This document shows positions 18,274 through 26,462 of a DNA stretch of 64,000 nucleotides, piece after piece. The stretch's first letter is position 1; every line of letters begins with the position of its first letter. Source of the DNA: Haloplasma contractile SSD-17B (GTDB lineage Bacteria > Bacillota_I > Bacilli_A > Haloplasmatales > Haloplasmataceae); NCBI RefSeq assembly GCF_000215935.2, contig NZ_AFNU02000008.1, forward strand, positions 62,001 through 126,000, written 5' to 3'. Under the pieces are notes generated by a model. The model saw only the letters and a program-made list of their open reading frames with translations. It ran no database searches and was not told the DNA's origin. Made by a program: the position numbers and the translations under genes.

Positions 18274-19190
18274 AAAATTGCATAATAGGAGTTGACGCAG
18301 GTGGCACTAAAACGTTAGTGACCGCATTCACTTTAAATCGTGAAGAAATTCTGAGTAAAGAAGGTCTCAGTGGTACCCTTGCAGAAAACCAAGAGCAAAA
18401 TAAAAAACATATAGTATCTACGATTGATGACGTGTATGAAACGATAAAAAAAGACTATAATTGTGTCTATATGCAATTAGGGATATCAGGACTTGGTGCC
18501 TACAACGATGTGCATCAATTTCAAGAAGAATTAGTCAATCGGTATGATACAACGGTAAAACTAGCAAACGATGCAGAATTAGCATTATACTCAATTATTA
18601 AAGATCAACATGATGAGGGGATTTTAATATTAGCGGGTACAGGTAGCGCCTGCTTTGGTATAAAAAATCAACAAGTATCGTTAGTAGGTGGTTGGGGCCA
18701 CCTTCTCGGTGATGAAGGTGGTGCTTACCATGTTGCGATCCAGGCATTAAGACAGATTATTGACGAGGAAGATAATAACAGGCCTCATAGTGAACTGTCT
18801 ACAGTAATCTTAAATCATCTTGAACTGGATACATCATTCGATCTAAAGAAATATGTCTATAATAATGAGAAATCAACGATTGCTAAACTCTCAAAACTAA
18901 TATCTATACAAGCAGAACAAGGAAACTCGGCTGCTGTAAAATTATTAGAAGAAGCAGGTAATGATTTAGCAAACTTTGTTTATAAAACACACAAAAAGTT
19001 AGATATGGGCAAAGATGTTTTAATTGGAATGCGAGGAAGTTTAATCCAAAAGTCAAGCCATGCGAAACATTCATTTACTAACTATGTAAAGCATCTATTA
19101 CCAAATCCACAATTAGTAACAGACGATATTCAACCGATTATAGGTGCATATTATATGGCTAAACGACAACTGGATGAAGGGGGATTCTAA
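18270..19190 (+). CDS. murK: BadF/BadG-type sugar kinase, MurNAc/GlcNAc kinase (MurK-like)
   Basis: This 306-residue actin-fold kinase starts with a GTG that overlaps the mupG stop codon. The phosphate-binding motif GVDAGGTKT is at residues 7-15, a second phosphate loop LAGTGSACFG near residue 123, and GGWGHLLGDEGGAYH follows, typical of the BadF/N-acetylglucosamine kinase family. Clostridial MurK phosphorylates MurNAc and GlcNAc at O6. In this gene context it would supply MurNAc-6-P for MurQ and could also phosphorylate the GlcNAc released by NagZ. Substrate choice is inferred. Confidence 0.85.
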   Translation: MKNCIIGVDAGGTKTLVTAFTLNREEILSKEGLSGTLAENQEQNKKHIVSTIDDVYETIKKDYNCVYMQLGISGLGAYNDVHQFQEELVNRYDTTVKLANDAELALYSIIKDQHDEGILILAGTGSACFGIKNQQVSLVGGWGHLLGDEGGAYHVAIQALRQIIDEEDNNRPHSELSTVILNHLELDTSFDLKKYVYNNEKSTIAKLSKLISIQAEQGNSAAVKLLEEAGNDLANFVYKTHKKLDMGKDVLIGMRGSLIQKSSHAKHSFTNYVKHLLPNPQLVTDDIQPIIGAYYMAKRQLDEGGF

Positions 19191-20392
19191 TGACACTTGC
19201 AATTGGACTTATGAGTGGGACTTCTCTTGATGGAATTGATGCAGTACTGATTGATATTAGTGGTTATGGTGACAAAACATCCTATCGTCTAATTAAAGGG
19301 ATCAATACTGATTATTCTCAGGAGTTAAGACATAAGATTCTAAAAGCTTCATCTAAAGAGCAATCAGATGTCCAACAAATCTGTAGTTTAAATTTCGAAT
19401 TAGGTTATGAATTTAGTAAAGCAGTTAAGAAATTACTAACAGAAGCGAATAAAGACCCACAAGATATTGATTTTATTGCTTCGCACGGCCAGACAATATG
19501 GCATAATCCAAACAATCGTGATTCCTATCACTCGTCTACATTACAAATTGGAGCAAGTGCTGTAATTGCATATGAAACAGGCATTGAGGTTGTATCAAAT
19601 TTTCGCGAAATGGATATAGCTGCAGGTGGAGAAGGAGCACCATTAGTTCCATATGTCGATTACCTACTTCACCAAAACAAACATAAGAATGTCATCATTC
19701 AGAATATTGGTGGTATAGGTAATTTAACATATATCCCGAAAAATGGAACGCTTCACGATTTAGTTGCTATGGATACAGGACCAGGTAACATGATGATCGA
19801 TTATGTAGTAAATAAATATTTTAACAAAAAATATGATGACGGTGGATTAATTGCTTCAAAAGGATCGATTATACAGCCATTGTTAGAAAAATTACTCGAG
19901 CATCCTTTTATTAGTCAGCTACCACCTAAATCAACAGGGCGTGAGCAGTTTGGAGAAGTCTACATTAAGGAAATGTTAGACAGCATACAAATAGATCAAT
20001 ACAAACCAGAAGATATTGTAACAACATTTACTCATTTTACCGCGGAAACAATTGTTTATCAGTATAATACATTTATAAAAAAATATGATGAAGTTCTATT
20101 AGCAGGTGGGGGCAGTTATAATCATTATTTAGTCAAACTATTAAAAGAAAAATTGAAAATAGACGTATTTACGATGGAAGATAAAGGATTTGATTCAAAC
20201 TTCAAAGAGGCTATAGCATTTGCAATCTTAGGGAATGAAACAATCAATCAACTTACAAGTAATGTTCCGAGTGCAACAGGCGCTAGCCGGTCAGTCATCT
20301 TAGGTACAATTACAAAAGCCCCATTTCAAACAAAGAGGAGTGATAACCATGGTAGATTTACAAAATATAACAACCGAAAAAAGGAACACTAA
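19190..20392 (+). CDS. anmK: Anhydro-N-acetylmuramic acid kinase AnmK
   Basis: AnmK opens 1,6-anhydroMurNAc and phosphorylates it to MurNAc-6-P. The 400-residue protein has the ATP-binding signature GLMSGTSLDGIDA at residues 6-18, ASHGQTIWH near residue 98, DTGPGNMMIDY near residue 200 and AGGGSYN near residue 304, all typical of the family. The length is slightly above the usual 370-390. Its start shares one base with the murK stop, and its end overlaps murQ. Its presence implies that anhydro ends, products of lytic transglycosylases, enter this pathway. Confidence 0.93.
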   Translation: MTLAIGLMSGTSLDGIDAVLIDISGYGDKTSYRLIKGINTDYSQELRHKILKASSKEQSDVQQICSLNFELGYEFSKAVKKLLTEANKDPQDIDFIASHGQTIWHNPNNRDSYHSSTLQIGASAVIAYETGIEVVSNFREMDIAAGGEGAPLVPYVDYLLHQNKHKNVIIQNIGGIGNLTYIPKNGTLHDLVAMDTGPGNMMIDYVVNKYFNKKYDDGGLIASKGSIIQPLLEKLLEHPFISQLPPKSTGREQFGEVYIKEMLDSIQIDQYKPEDIVTTFTHFTAETIVYQYNTFIKKYDEVLLAGGGSYNHYLVKLLKEKLKIDVFTMEDKGFDSNFKEAIAFAILGNETINQLTSNVPSATGASRSVILGTITKAPFQTKRSDNHGRFTKYNNRKKEH

Positions 20393-21275
20393 CACACGAA
20401 ATATTGATACGCTATCTACATTAGAGATTGTAAAAAAGATCAATGAAGAAGACAAATCCGTACCGCATAGTGTTGAGAAATCATTACCCCAAATAGCAAA
20501 GTTAATCGATGAGGTTGTTGACAAGTTTCAAAAAGGTGGACGTCTGATCTATATGGGTGCAGGAACTAGTGGAAGAATTGGAGTGTTAGATGCTAGTGAA
20601 TGTCCGCCTACATTCTCAACCGATCATAATATGGTGACTGCTCTAATTGCAGGGGGACAACAAGCGATGACTGTTGCCGTAGAGGGAGCAGAAGATTCAA
20701 AGGAACTTGCAGCTGAGGACCTGAAGAAAATTAATGTTTCATCAAACGATATTGTAATTGGAATTACAGCTAGTGGACGTACACCATATGCTGTAGGTGG
20801 TGTCGAATATGCGAATGAAATCGGTGTAACGACTGGATGCATTACAACGAGTTCAAACTCAGAAATCGCGGAGAAGGCAAAGTTCCCGGTTGAAGCAATA
20901 ACAGGAGCTGAGCCACTTACAGGTTCTACACGGATGAAGTCAGGTACAGCACAAAAATTAATCTGTAATATGGTCTCAACCACATCAATGATTAAACTTG
21001 GTAAAGTTTATGAGAACTTAATGATTGATGTGCAACAAAACAATAAAAAATTAGTGAGCCGTGCAGTTCGGATTGTTACTGAAATAACCGGATTAACAAA
21101 TCAAGAGGCCATGGAATACTTACAAAAATATAAAGAAGTTAAGCCAGCAATATTTGCTATTTTAACAGGTGTTAAAGATGAACAAGAAATAATCATGTAT
21201 TTAGATTCAGCAAAAGGACATCTTCGAAATGCGATTCATTTATACGGAACAGAACATAAAGAGGAAGCTGTATAA
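20349..21275 (+). CDS. murQ: MurNAc-6-phosphate etherase MurQ
   Basis: MurQ splits the lactyl ether of MurNAc-6-P to give GlcNAc-6-P and D-lactate. The 308-residue SIS-domain protein has GAGTSGRIGVLDASECPPTF starting at residue 70, with Glu84 matching the acid/base Glu83 of E. coli MurQ, and ITGAEPLTGSTRMKSGTAQK later. The ATG at 20349 is chosen because GAGGAG at 20335-20340 is well spaced; the upstream GTG at 20340 lies in that site. It overlaps anmK by 44 bases. NagA and NagB, needed for the next steps, are not in the window. Confidence 0.95.
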   Translation: MVDLQNITTEKRNTNTRNIDTLSTLEIVKKINEEDKSVPHSVEKSLPQIAKLIDEVVDKFQKGGRLIYMGAGTSGRIGVLDASECPPTFSTDHNMVTALIAGGQQAMTVAVEGAEDSKELAAEDLKKINVSSNDIVIGITASGRTPYAVGGVEYANEIGVTTGCITTSSNSEIAEKAKFPVEAITGAEPLTGSTRMKSGTAQKLICNMVSTTSMIKLGKVYENLMIDVQQNNKKLVSRAVRIVTEITGLTNQEAMEYLQKYKEVKPAIFAILTGVKDEQEIIMYLDSAKGHLRNAIHLYGTEHKEEAV

Positions 21276-21276
21276 T

Positions 21277-22689
21277 ATGAAAAAACTATTGATTCTATTC
21301 GTCATATGCATGAGTATTACGACTATTTCTGCATCTGCTACTTCATCTATACTTGAAGTAGTGGATGAAACTAGTGAAGAAGTAGAAGGTGTTGTTCATA
21401 AAGAAATAAAAGGAATCATTCAAAAAAATGGTGACGATTACACTCAAGTGATTAATATTCTAGAAGCAGATGTCAAAATTGGATCTAACATAGAATTAGT
21501 ATCAGCCGATTCATATGGTGCTTATGACTTTGGCTTAGCTAATATAAAGGAACTGGCTAAGAAATATGAAGAAGACAATCCAGATAAACTAGTGATTGGT
21601 GGAATTAATGGCGATTTCTTCAATACAAAGACTGGTCAACCTGTTGAGCTATTTGTACGCGATAGTGAAGTTGTCTATACTGGCGCTAATTATAAACGTG
21701 ATGCCATTGGTGTTAAAGGAAATGGGATTGTAGTAATGGGAAAACCAGTAATTGGCGATGTAACAATTAAAGTAAATGATTTTGATCAACTAACTGAACA
21801 CGTCATGTCAATAGATAAAATTAATGCATTACCACTTGAAGGTGAAATCAGTGTTTACTTTGATTCTTATAAAGAAGTAATCTCAGATGAAGGAGCCAGC
21901 AAGTACATCATTGATGCAATTGAGATGAAAACATTAAATTTATCCAACCCTGAGATTGCTAGTGTGTATGGGAAAGGAACTATTTCTGGTGATGACCTAA
22001 CAACAGGTACACCATTACAAGAAAGATTTGTAGTCGTATCAAAAAACTTAGAATTTGATGAGTTCATGTCAAAAAATAATCAAATTACTGTTCAAAGAGA
22101 GCTAACAGGACAGTTTAAAGATATAAAATATGGACTTGGTGCTTGGGGAACCCTTGTAAATTATGGTCAAATAGTGGATAATATAGAGAGTGCAGGAACT
22201 TATTCAAGACATCCTAGAACAGCATTCGGGGTTAAATCAGATGGAACAGTTCTTTTAGTAACGGTAGATGGACGGCAAGCTGCACAAGGTATGTTTGGTG
22301 TTGAACTACCAGAACTAGCTAGCATTATGGTTGAACTCGGTGCTGAGACTGCGTATAATCTTGATGGTGGTGGATCCACTACTATGATTTTGAGGGATGG
22401 AGACTCATTTGAGACCATTAATAGTCCATCGGATGGGAATCTACGTGACCTGTCCAATGCGTTGTTGTTAGTAACTGATAGGCCTGAAGAACCAGAAGAA
22501 CCAGTAGATCCTGAACCAATTGATGATTCAAATGATGAATCAATTGATCAAGGTGATGACGATGAACAAGAAACTCAAGAACCCACTAGTAAAAAAGAGA
22601 AAAACAATGTCCCAATCACAATAATCTTTGGTGTTTTAACAACAACGGTTATAGCAATCCTATTATATGTGTATGGAAAGAAGAGATAG
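21277..22689 (+). CDS. Surface phosphodiester glycosidase (NAGPA-like) with C-terminal anchor
   Basis: This 470-residue protein has a signal peptide (about 1-21), a phosphodiester glycosidase domain (PF09992-like; NGDFFNTKTGQPVELFV near residue 110, AYNLDGGGSTTM near residue 360), an acidic Pro/Glu/Asp linker (about 400-442) and a C-terminal membrane helix (about 447-465) ending in KKR. It is therefore exposed on the cell surface. The domain is named for an enzyme that removes GlcNAc linked by phosphodiester bonds. Within a wall-salvage block it could strip phosphodiester-linked sugars or polymers from MurNAc O6, but that is inference. It starts one base after murQ. Confidence 0.8.
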   Translation: MKKLLILFVICMSITTISASATSSILEVVDETSEEVEGVVHKEIKGIIQKNGDDYTQVINILEADVKIGSNIELVSADSYGAYDFGLANIKELAKKYEEDNPDKLVIGGINGDFFNTKTGQPVELFVRDSEVVYTGANYKRDAIGVKGNGIVVMGKPVIGDVTIKVNDFDQLTEHVMSIDKINALPLEGEISVYFDSYKEVISDEGASKYIIDAIEMKTLNLSNPEIASVYGKGTISGDDLTTGTPLQERFVVVSKNLEFDEFMSKNNQITVQRELTGQFKDIKYGLGAWGTLVNYGQIVDNIESAGTYSRHPRTAFGVKSDGTVLLVTVDGRQAAQGMFGVELPELASIMVELGAETAYNLDGGGSTTMILRDGDSFETINSPSDGNLRDLSNALLLVTDRPEEPEEPVDPEPIDDSNDESIDQGDDDEQETQEPTSKKEKNNVPITIIFGVLTTTVIAILLYVYGKKR

Positions 22690-22710
22690 TAAGGAAGCAG
22701 GTGTCATAGA

Positions 22711-23532
22711 GTGTATAACAGTAAGATATTGACCAATATTGAAACTTATAAAAATAGTTTAACAAAAAGTGAAACAAAAATAGTTAAGTTTCTTGAAGAA
22801 AAGATTACAGATGTCATCTATATGTCTGTAACAGAATTTGCTGACACAGTAGATGTTGGTGAAACCACAATTCTGAGATTTTGTAGGAAGATTGGATTTA
22901 AGGGATATCAAGATTTTAAGATTGCAGTTGCTCAAGATGATATTAATAAGAATAACATTGAGACAAAAGATTCAATAAGTGAGAAAATTTATGATAGCAT
23001 TGTAGAAGTTTTATCAAATTCTAAGAATTTAATAAAACAAGAAGATATTGATGAAGTCATCGATATTATGAACAAAGCTAGGAAAGTTTATTTCTTTGGT
23101 GTGGGGTCCTCAGGTATAACAGCATTAGAAGCTAAGAGTAAATTCTTTAGAATCCATCGTAAATTTGATGCAGTTACAGACAGTCATTTTCAAAGCATGG
23201 TATCAGAGATTGTTAATGAAGATGATGTGATTGTTGTATTAACATTGTCAGGTAGTACTAAAGATGTCGTGGATGTTGTTGAACGAGCGAAACAAAATGG
23301 TGCAAAAATAGTTACAATTACAAACTATCAACGTGCCCCAATTACAAAACACACAGATATTTTGTTACTAACATCGAACAAAAAGATGCAAATCGAAGGT
23401 GGCGCTATGGTTGAGAAAATCACTCAACTTTATATGATTGATATCCTCTATATCAGTTATGTAGAATTAAAAGATGAATTTAAGGATCGAAGACGAATGA
23501 CTGCACGTTCTGTTGTCGATAAGAAATATTAG
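22711..23532 (+). CDS. murR: RpiR-family regulator, MurR-like
   Basis: The 273-residue protein has an N-terminal RpiR helix-turn-helix (about residues 1-77, including VDVGETTILRFCRKIGFKGY) and a C-terminal SIS phosphosugar-binding domain (about 115-250, VYFFGVGSSGITALEAKSKF). It begins with a GTG and is the last gene of the salvage block, 21 bases after the preceding stop. MurR proteins respond to MurNAc-6-P, and position makes that ligand likely. The operator is not identified; the palindrome at 675-688 is one candidate. Confidence 0.85.
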   Translation: MYNSKILTNIETYKNSLTKSETKIVKFLEEKITDVIYMSVTEFADTVDVGETTILRFCRKIGFKGYQDFKIAVAQDDINKNNIETKDSISEKIYDSIVEVLSNSKNLIKQEDIDEVIDIMNKARKVYFFGVGSSGITALEAKSKFFRIHRKFDAVTDSHFQSMVSEIVNEDDVIVVLTLSGSTKDVVDVVERAKQNGAKIVTITNYQRAPITKHTDILLLTSNKKMQIEGGAMVEKITQLYMIDILYISYVELKDEFKDRRRMTARSVVDKKY

Positions 23533-23553
23533 TATTTACTAAAACGCTAAAGG

Positions 23554-23588
23554 AAGCTTGGAGATTTTTTAAATCCGAGCTTTTTTTG
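23554..23588 (+). terminator. Terminator of the salvage block
   Basis: AAGCTTGGA at 23554-23562 pairs with TCCGAGCTT at 23574-23582, with one G-U pair, followed by seven Ts. It ends the transcript that started near 730. Confidence 0.85.
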
Positions 23589-23705
23589 TATCTACACAAA
23601 ATATGAACGGGTATAAACCTTTTCTAAACTAAATTTTGTTATCTATTTATTAGGGTACTAAAACTATTATCAACTGTAAATTATTAAATAAGCTTAAACA
23701 ATAAA

Positions 23706-23739
23706 AAATCTCGGATTAAGAATTCTTAATCCGAGATTT
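23706..23739 (-). terminator. Perfect palindromic terminator for the CD3324-family gene
   Basis: A 34-base perfect palindrome centred on GAATTC at 23720-23725. Read on the minus strand it is followed by a T-rich tail, so it should terminate the gene at 23772. Its arm shares ATCCGAG with the plus-strand terminator just upstream. Confidence 0.7.
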
Positions 23740-23771
23740 CCTTATATCTATAGTTACCAACCGGTTAATAA

Positions 23772-24047
23772 CTATGCTAGTTTTCGTTGCTTTTGAACGA
23801 TCTTTTTAATACTGTCTTCACTTAAACAATAATCTAGAGCAAGTTCAGAAACAGTTTTTCCATTCATATATAAAGAATAGATTTCTTTGTTACGGTTTTG
23901 AATTTCTCGTCTTGAACCACTTAGTTCTCCCCAAGCAGCTCGTTTTTTGTTCGGTTTAGGTACATACACCAATTCACCAGCTATATACTTTTGAATTTCT
24001 TTTAATAAGCTAGGTGGTAGAAGCTCCGCTCCATTTTTGTATGACAT
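23772..24047 (-). CDS. CD3324-family small DNA-binding-like protein
   Basis: The 91-residue product, starting MSYKNGAELLPP, matches the CD3324 family pattern: an N-terminal LLKEIQKYIAGELVYVPK, a central GELSGSRREIQNRNKEIY, and a C-terminal helix-turn-helix-like SELALDYCLSEDSIKKIVQK. I chose the ATG at 24047 because GGAGGA lies 8 bases ahead on the minus strand; the frame stays open to 24089. The HTH suggests a transcription or recombination role, but the family has no known function. Its ribosome binding site lies inside a 31-codon upstream ORF. Confidence 0.75.
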   Translation of the reverse strand: MSYKNGAELLPPSLLKEIQKYIAGELVYVPKPNKKRAAWGELSGSRREIQNRNKEIYSLYMNGKTVSELALDYCLSEDSIKKIVQKQRKLA

Positions 24048-24105
24048 TAATGATTTCCTCCTTACTAATTGATTGGTTACATAAATCAATAGCTAAAGTT
24101 ATCAT
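24010..24105 (-). CDS. 31-codon ORF overlapping the CD3324-family start (possible leader)
   Basis: An ATG at 24105 follows a strong GGAGGTG site, and 31 codons run to a TAG inside the next gene. The peptide starts MITLAIDLCNQSISKEE. The overlap with the downstream start suggests translational coupling, or an older start region that has shifted frame. No family is recognised. Confidence 0.35.
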   Translation of the reverse strand: MITLAIDLCNQSISKEEIINVIQKWSGASTT

Positions 24106-24251
24106 TAAAATCACCTCCTGTCAAATCTGCTAGTCTAAAACAATTATACTAAATCGAATTGCAATAAACCCTGATATTATCCATTATAGAATAATACCAG
24201 AGTTTAGTGAGTATTTGGATTGTGGTTATACCTCATAACCACCTAATAGAG

Positions 24252-24284
24252 TTATTCAGTAAACCACCCTAGTAAATTAATCAA
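24252..24284 (-). CDS. Candidate 10-residue peptide ORF, copy A
   Basis: The minus strand shows AAGGAG at 24293-24298, 8 bases of spacing, a TTG start at 24284 and ten sense codons giving MINLLGWFTE before TAA. The ORF at 60259-60291 has the same length, the same TTG start and the shared pattern M-x-x-L-x-G-W-[FL]-T. Similar flanking sequence (GGTT just ahead of the start, AACCACAATC downstream) supports common descent. It may be a leader peptide, a toxin-like peptide or part of a structured small RNA. No known family is recognised. Confidence 0.4.
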   Translation of the reverse strand: MINLLGWFTE

Positions 24285-24402
24285 TGGAACCACTCCTTCC
24301 TACTAGTTAATCTACTAATAGTATACCACCATAATCATCCATTTAGAAGGGAAAGATTTACTATAATTATTTTATCCTTAATGTAAACTGGATGAAATCT
24401 TA

Positions 24403-24411
24403 TGATATAAT
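24403..24411 (+). promoter_or_regulatory. Extended -10 promoter of the TerB-like gene pair
   Basis: TGATATAAT at 24403-24411 matches the extended -10 consensus TGnTATAAT. No good -35 is visible. The start codon is 33 bases downstream. Confidence 0.55.
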
Positions 24412-24443
24412 GGAAGAAACTAGAAAATTTGTGAGGGATACTA

Positions 24444-24929
24444 ATGGATGAGCTTATTGGAGTATTATTTGAGGGTGTTGTTGAGGTTGTAGGAGAGTTA
24501 GTAGTGGGTGCTGTATCAGAAGTTCGCAAAAGTAACCGCAAAAAGAAGGAAGCATTTTTAAACGTAGTAAGACTAGATGGTAAACAGGATTACATTACTG
24601 CATTGATTGGAACGTCTGTCGCCTTAAGCTATGCCGATGATGGTCAATTAGACAGACATGAAAAGAGAATGATTAAAGAGCTAATTAAACGATATAAATA
24701 TGATCTTAGTATAAAGACAAAGCGAAATATTCGATATGTCAAAAGGCGAAAGATGAACTTAGTTAAACTCTTAAAACTATATAAGCGATTAAATATAGAT
24801 GACCACAAGATATTAAAGATTATTTCAGACTTACACTCTTTATTGGTATATGGTGAAAAAGATGTTTCAAAACAAAAAGAGTTTTTAAATCAGTTACGTA
24901 AACATTTTGAAGAGAGGGTAGCTGCTTAG
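24444..24929 (+). CDS. TerB-like helical protein, paralog 1
   Basis: This 161-residue protein has a hydrophobic Val/Gly-rich N-terminus (residues 1-24) and an all-helical remainder with the segment ALSYADDGQLDRHEKRMIKE near residue 60. That matches the acidic 'YADG-D-E-E' signature of TerB-like domains, which bind divalent metal in some members. The N-terminus could associate with membranes. The following gene encodes a clear paralog, so the pair arose by tandem duplication. Function is unknown. Confidence 0.65.
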   Translation: MDELIGVLFEGVVEVVGELVVGAVSEVRKSNRKKKEAFLNVVRLDGKQDYITALIGTSVALSYADDGQLDRHEKRMIKELIKRYKYDLSIKTKRNIRYVKRRKMNLVKLLKLYKRLNIDDHKILKIISDLHSLLVYGEKDVSKQKEFLNQLRKHFEERVAA

Positions 24930-24950
24930 ATAGAGTAGGATGGGATTTAA

Positions 24951-25445
24951 ATGGATATAGATTACAGTTTAATTAGATTTATAGTAGAAGCAATCGATTT
25001 TTTCTTAGATATAAAAGACACTACAGATGTTAACCCTGATAAAGAAATGAATTTAACTAATATATTAAATACGGCTGATTATGATACTAAGATTACATCA
25101 TTAGTAATAACCGCGATTACACTGAGTTACGCAGATGATGGTAAATTAGATAAACAAGAGAAGAGAATAATTAAACGACTTATAAAAGACCATAGACAAA
25201 GTTTAAGCAAGGAAGCCATAAAAAATATTAAATATATTAAGAGACATCAAATGAATAAGGAACGGTTATTTAGGTTATATAGTCGTTTAAATGTAAATAA
25301 ACAAACTGCATTAACAATTATAGATGAACTCGATTCTTTACTTGATTATAGTCAGTCAAATATAATCAAGAAACGAACGTTCTTAAAAGAATTAAAAACA
25401 GATGTGATTATTAGAATGACAGAGTATAATGAGCATAGTAGATAG
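24951..25445 (+). CDS. TerB-like helical protein, paralog 2
   Basis: The 164-residue protein shares with its upstream neighbour the core TLSYADDGKLDKQEKRIIKR followed by I/Y-K-x-x-M-N and LYSRLNV segments, at roughly the same positions. The first 45 residues differ between the two: here they are acidic rather than Val/Gly-rich. It lies 21 bases after paralog 1 and is probably co-transcribed. No function is known. Confidence 0.65.
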   Translation: MDIDYSLIRFIVEAIDFFLDIKDTTDVNPDKEMNLTNILNTADYDTKITSLVITAITLSYADDGKLDKQEKRIIKRLIKDHRQSLSKEAIKNIKYIKRHQMNKERLFRLYSRLNVNKQTALTIIDELDSLLDYSQSNIIKKRTFLKELKTDVIIRMTEYNEHSR

Positions 25446-25530
25446 GAACTAACCATTGTAATGAATGTTATAAATACGTTATTTTATAAATTAACTTAGA
25501 AGAACATTACGAAATAATAGGAGGGGCAAT

Positions 25531-26328
25531 ATGACTAAAACTTTAGAATCAACTATTAACTATTATCGTAATTATGAAGAAGAAACTCGATTATTTAGAG
25601 ATCATGCTCACAAGGTCGAATTTTTAACAACAACTCATTATATTGATAAATTGATAAAAACCAATGATAAAATAATAGAAGTTGGAGCAGGAACAGGTGC
25701 TTATTCATTTTACTATGCGGATAAAGGAATGGATGTAACAGCAGTGGAACTTGTTGATCGTAACGTAGAAATAATGAAACAAAATCAAAGTCAGCATAAC
25801 CCTATTGAGGTTATTCAGGGAGATGCTAGAAACTTATCTATGATTAAAGAATCTCAATTTGATACCGTATTATGTTTAGGACCACTTTATCACCTAAGTC
25901 ATCCATCTGACCAGAAAGCTTGTATTAAGGAAATGGTTCGAATCTTAAAACCAGGTGGAATTTTACTTGTTGCGTATATAAGCAATTACATGGCTTTTGT
26001 AAATCATGTAGCAAGCGATCCAACATATCTAACACAAAAGAAACTAGTAGAATTTTTAGAATCCGGTAAAAACGAGGAGAATTGTTTTAACTTCTTATCT
26101 CCTGAGCAGGCAGAGAATTTATTAAGTAATGAAAAAATTACGATTAAAAACCACATTGCTACTGATGGTCTTAGCTATTTATTAAGAGATAAAGTAAATT
26201 GTTTCACTGATGAGCAATTTACGGTATGGTTTGACTATCATTTGAAAACATGTGAAGAACCCTCGCTACTAGGCTATAGTTGCCATGGTCTATTAATTGT
26301 AGAAAAAGTGGTAGAACACAAGGAATAA
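25531..26328 (+). CDS. Class I SAM-dependent methyltransferase
   Basis: The 265-residue protein has a canonical Rossmann-type methyltransferase core: motif I EVGAGTGAYSFYYADKG (about 50-66), acidic motif II VELVD, motif III QGDAR, motif IV VLCLGPLYHL and motif V ILKPGGILLVAYIS. The substrate cannot be read from sequence. A strong GGAGGGG site lies ahead of the ATG. It appears to be a single-gene unit closed by the terminator at 26463. Confidence 0.85.
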   Translation: MTKTLESTINYYRNYEEETRLFRDHAHKVEFLTTTHYIDKLIKTNDKIIEVGAGTGAYSFYYADKGMDVTAVELVDRNVEIMKQNQSQHNPIEVIQGDARNLSMIKESQFDTVLCLGPLYHLSHPSDQKACIKEMVRILKPGGILLVAYISNYMAFVNHVASDPTYLTQKKLVEFLESGKNEENCFNFLSPEQAENLLSNEKITIKNHIATDGLSYLLRDKVNCFTDEQFTVWFDYHLKTCEEPSLLGYSCHGLLIVEKVVEHKE

Positions 26329-26462
26329 AGAATTCTAATAGTTGTCAAGTATCAACTTATAACATTCCTGAAAACTTTTAATAATTGCTTTAAACTAAAA
26401 ATATATAAAATGGACATGCTTTGATATTGCGTAGGTTCATTATTATAATTTATTTAATTTAG

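Larger units (their letters stand above)
24106..24443. other. Intergenic stretch holding a minus-strand mini-gene and divergent promoters
   Basis: The 338 bases contain on the minus strand an extended -10 (TGGTATACT, around 24316-24324), a 10-codon ORF with ribosome binding site, an 8-bp stem-loop (GTGGTTAT/ATAACCAC) and a weak terminator-like hairpin at 24171-24200. On the plus strand an extended -10 promoter serves the gene at 24444. Confidence 0.5.
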
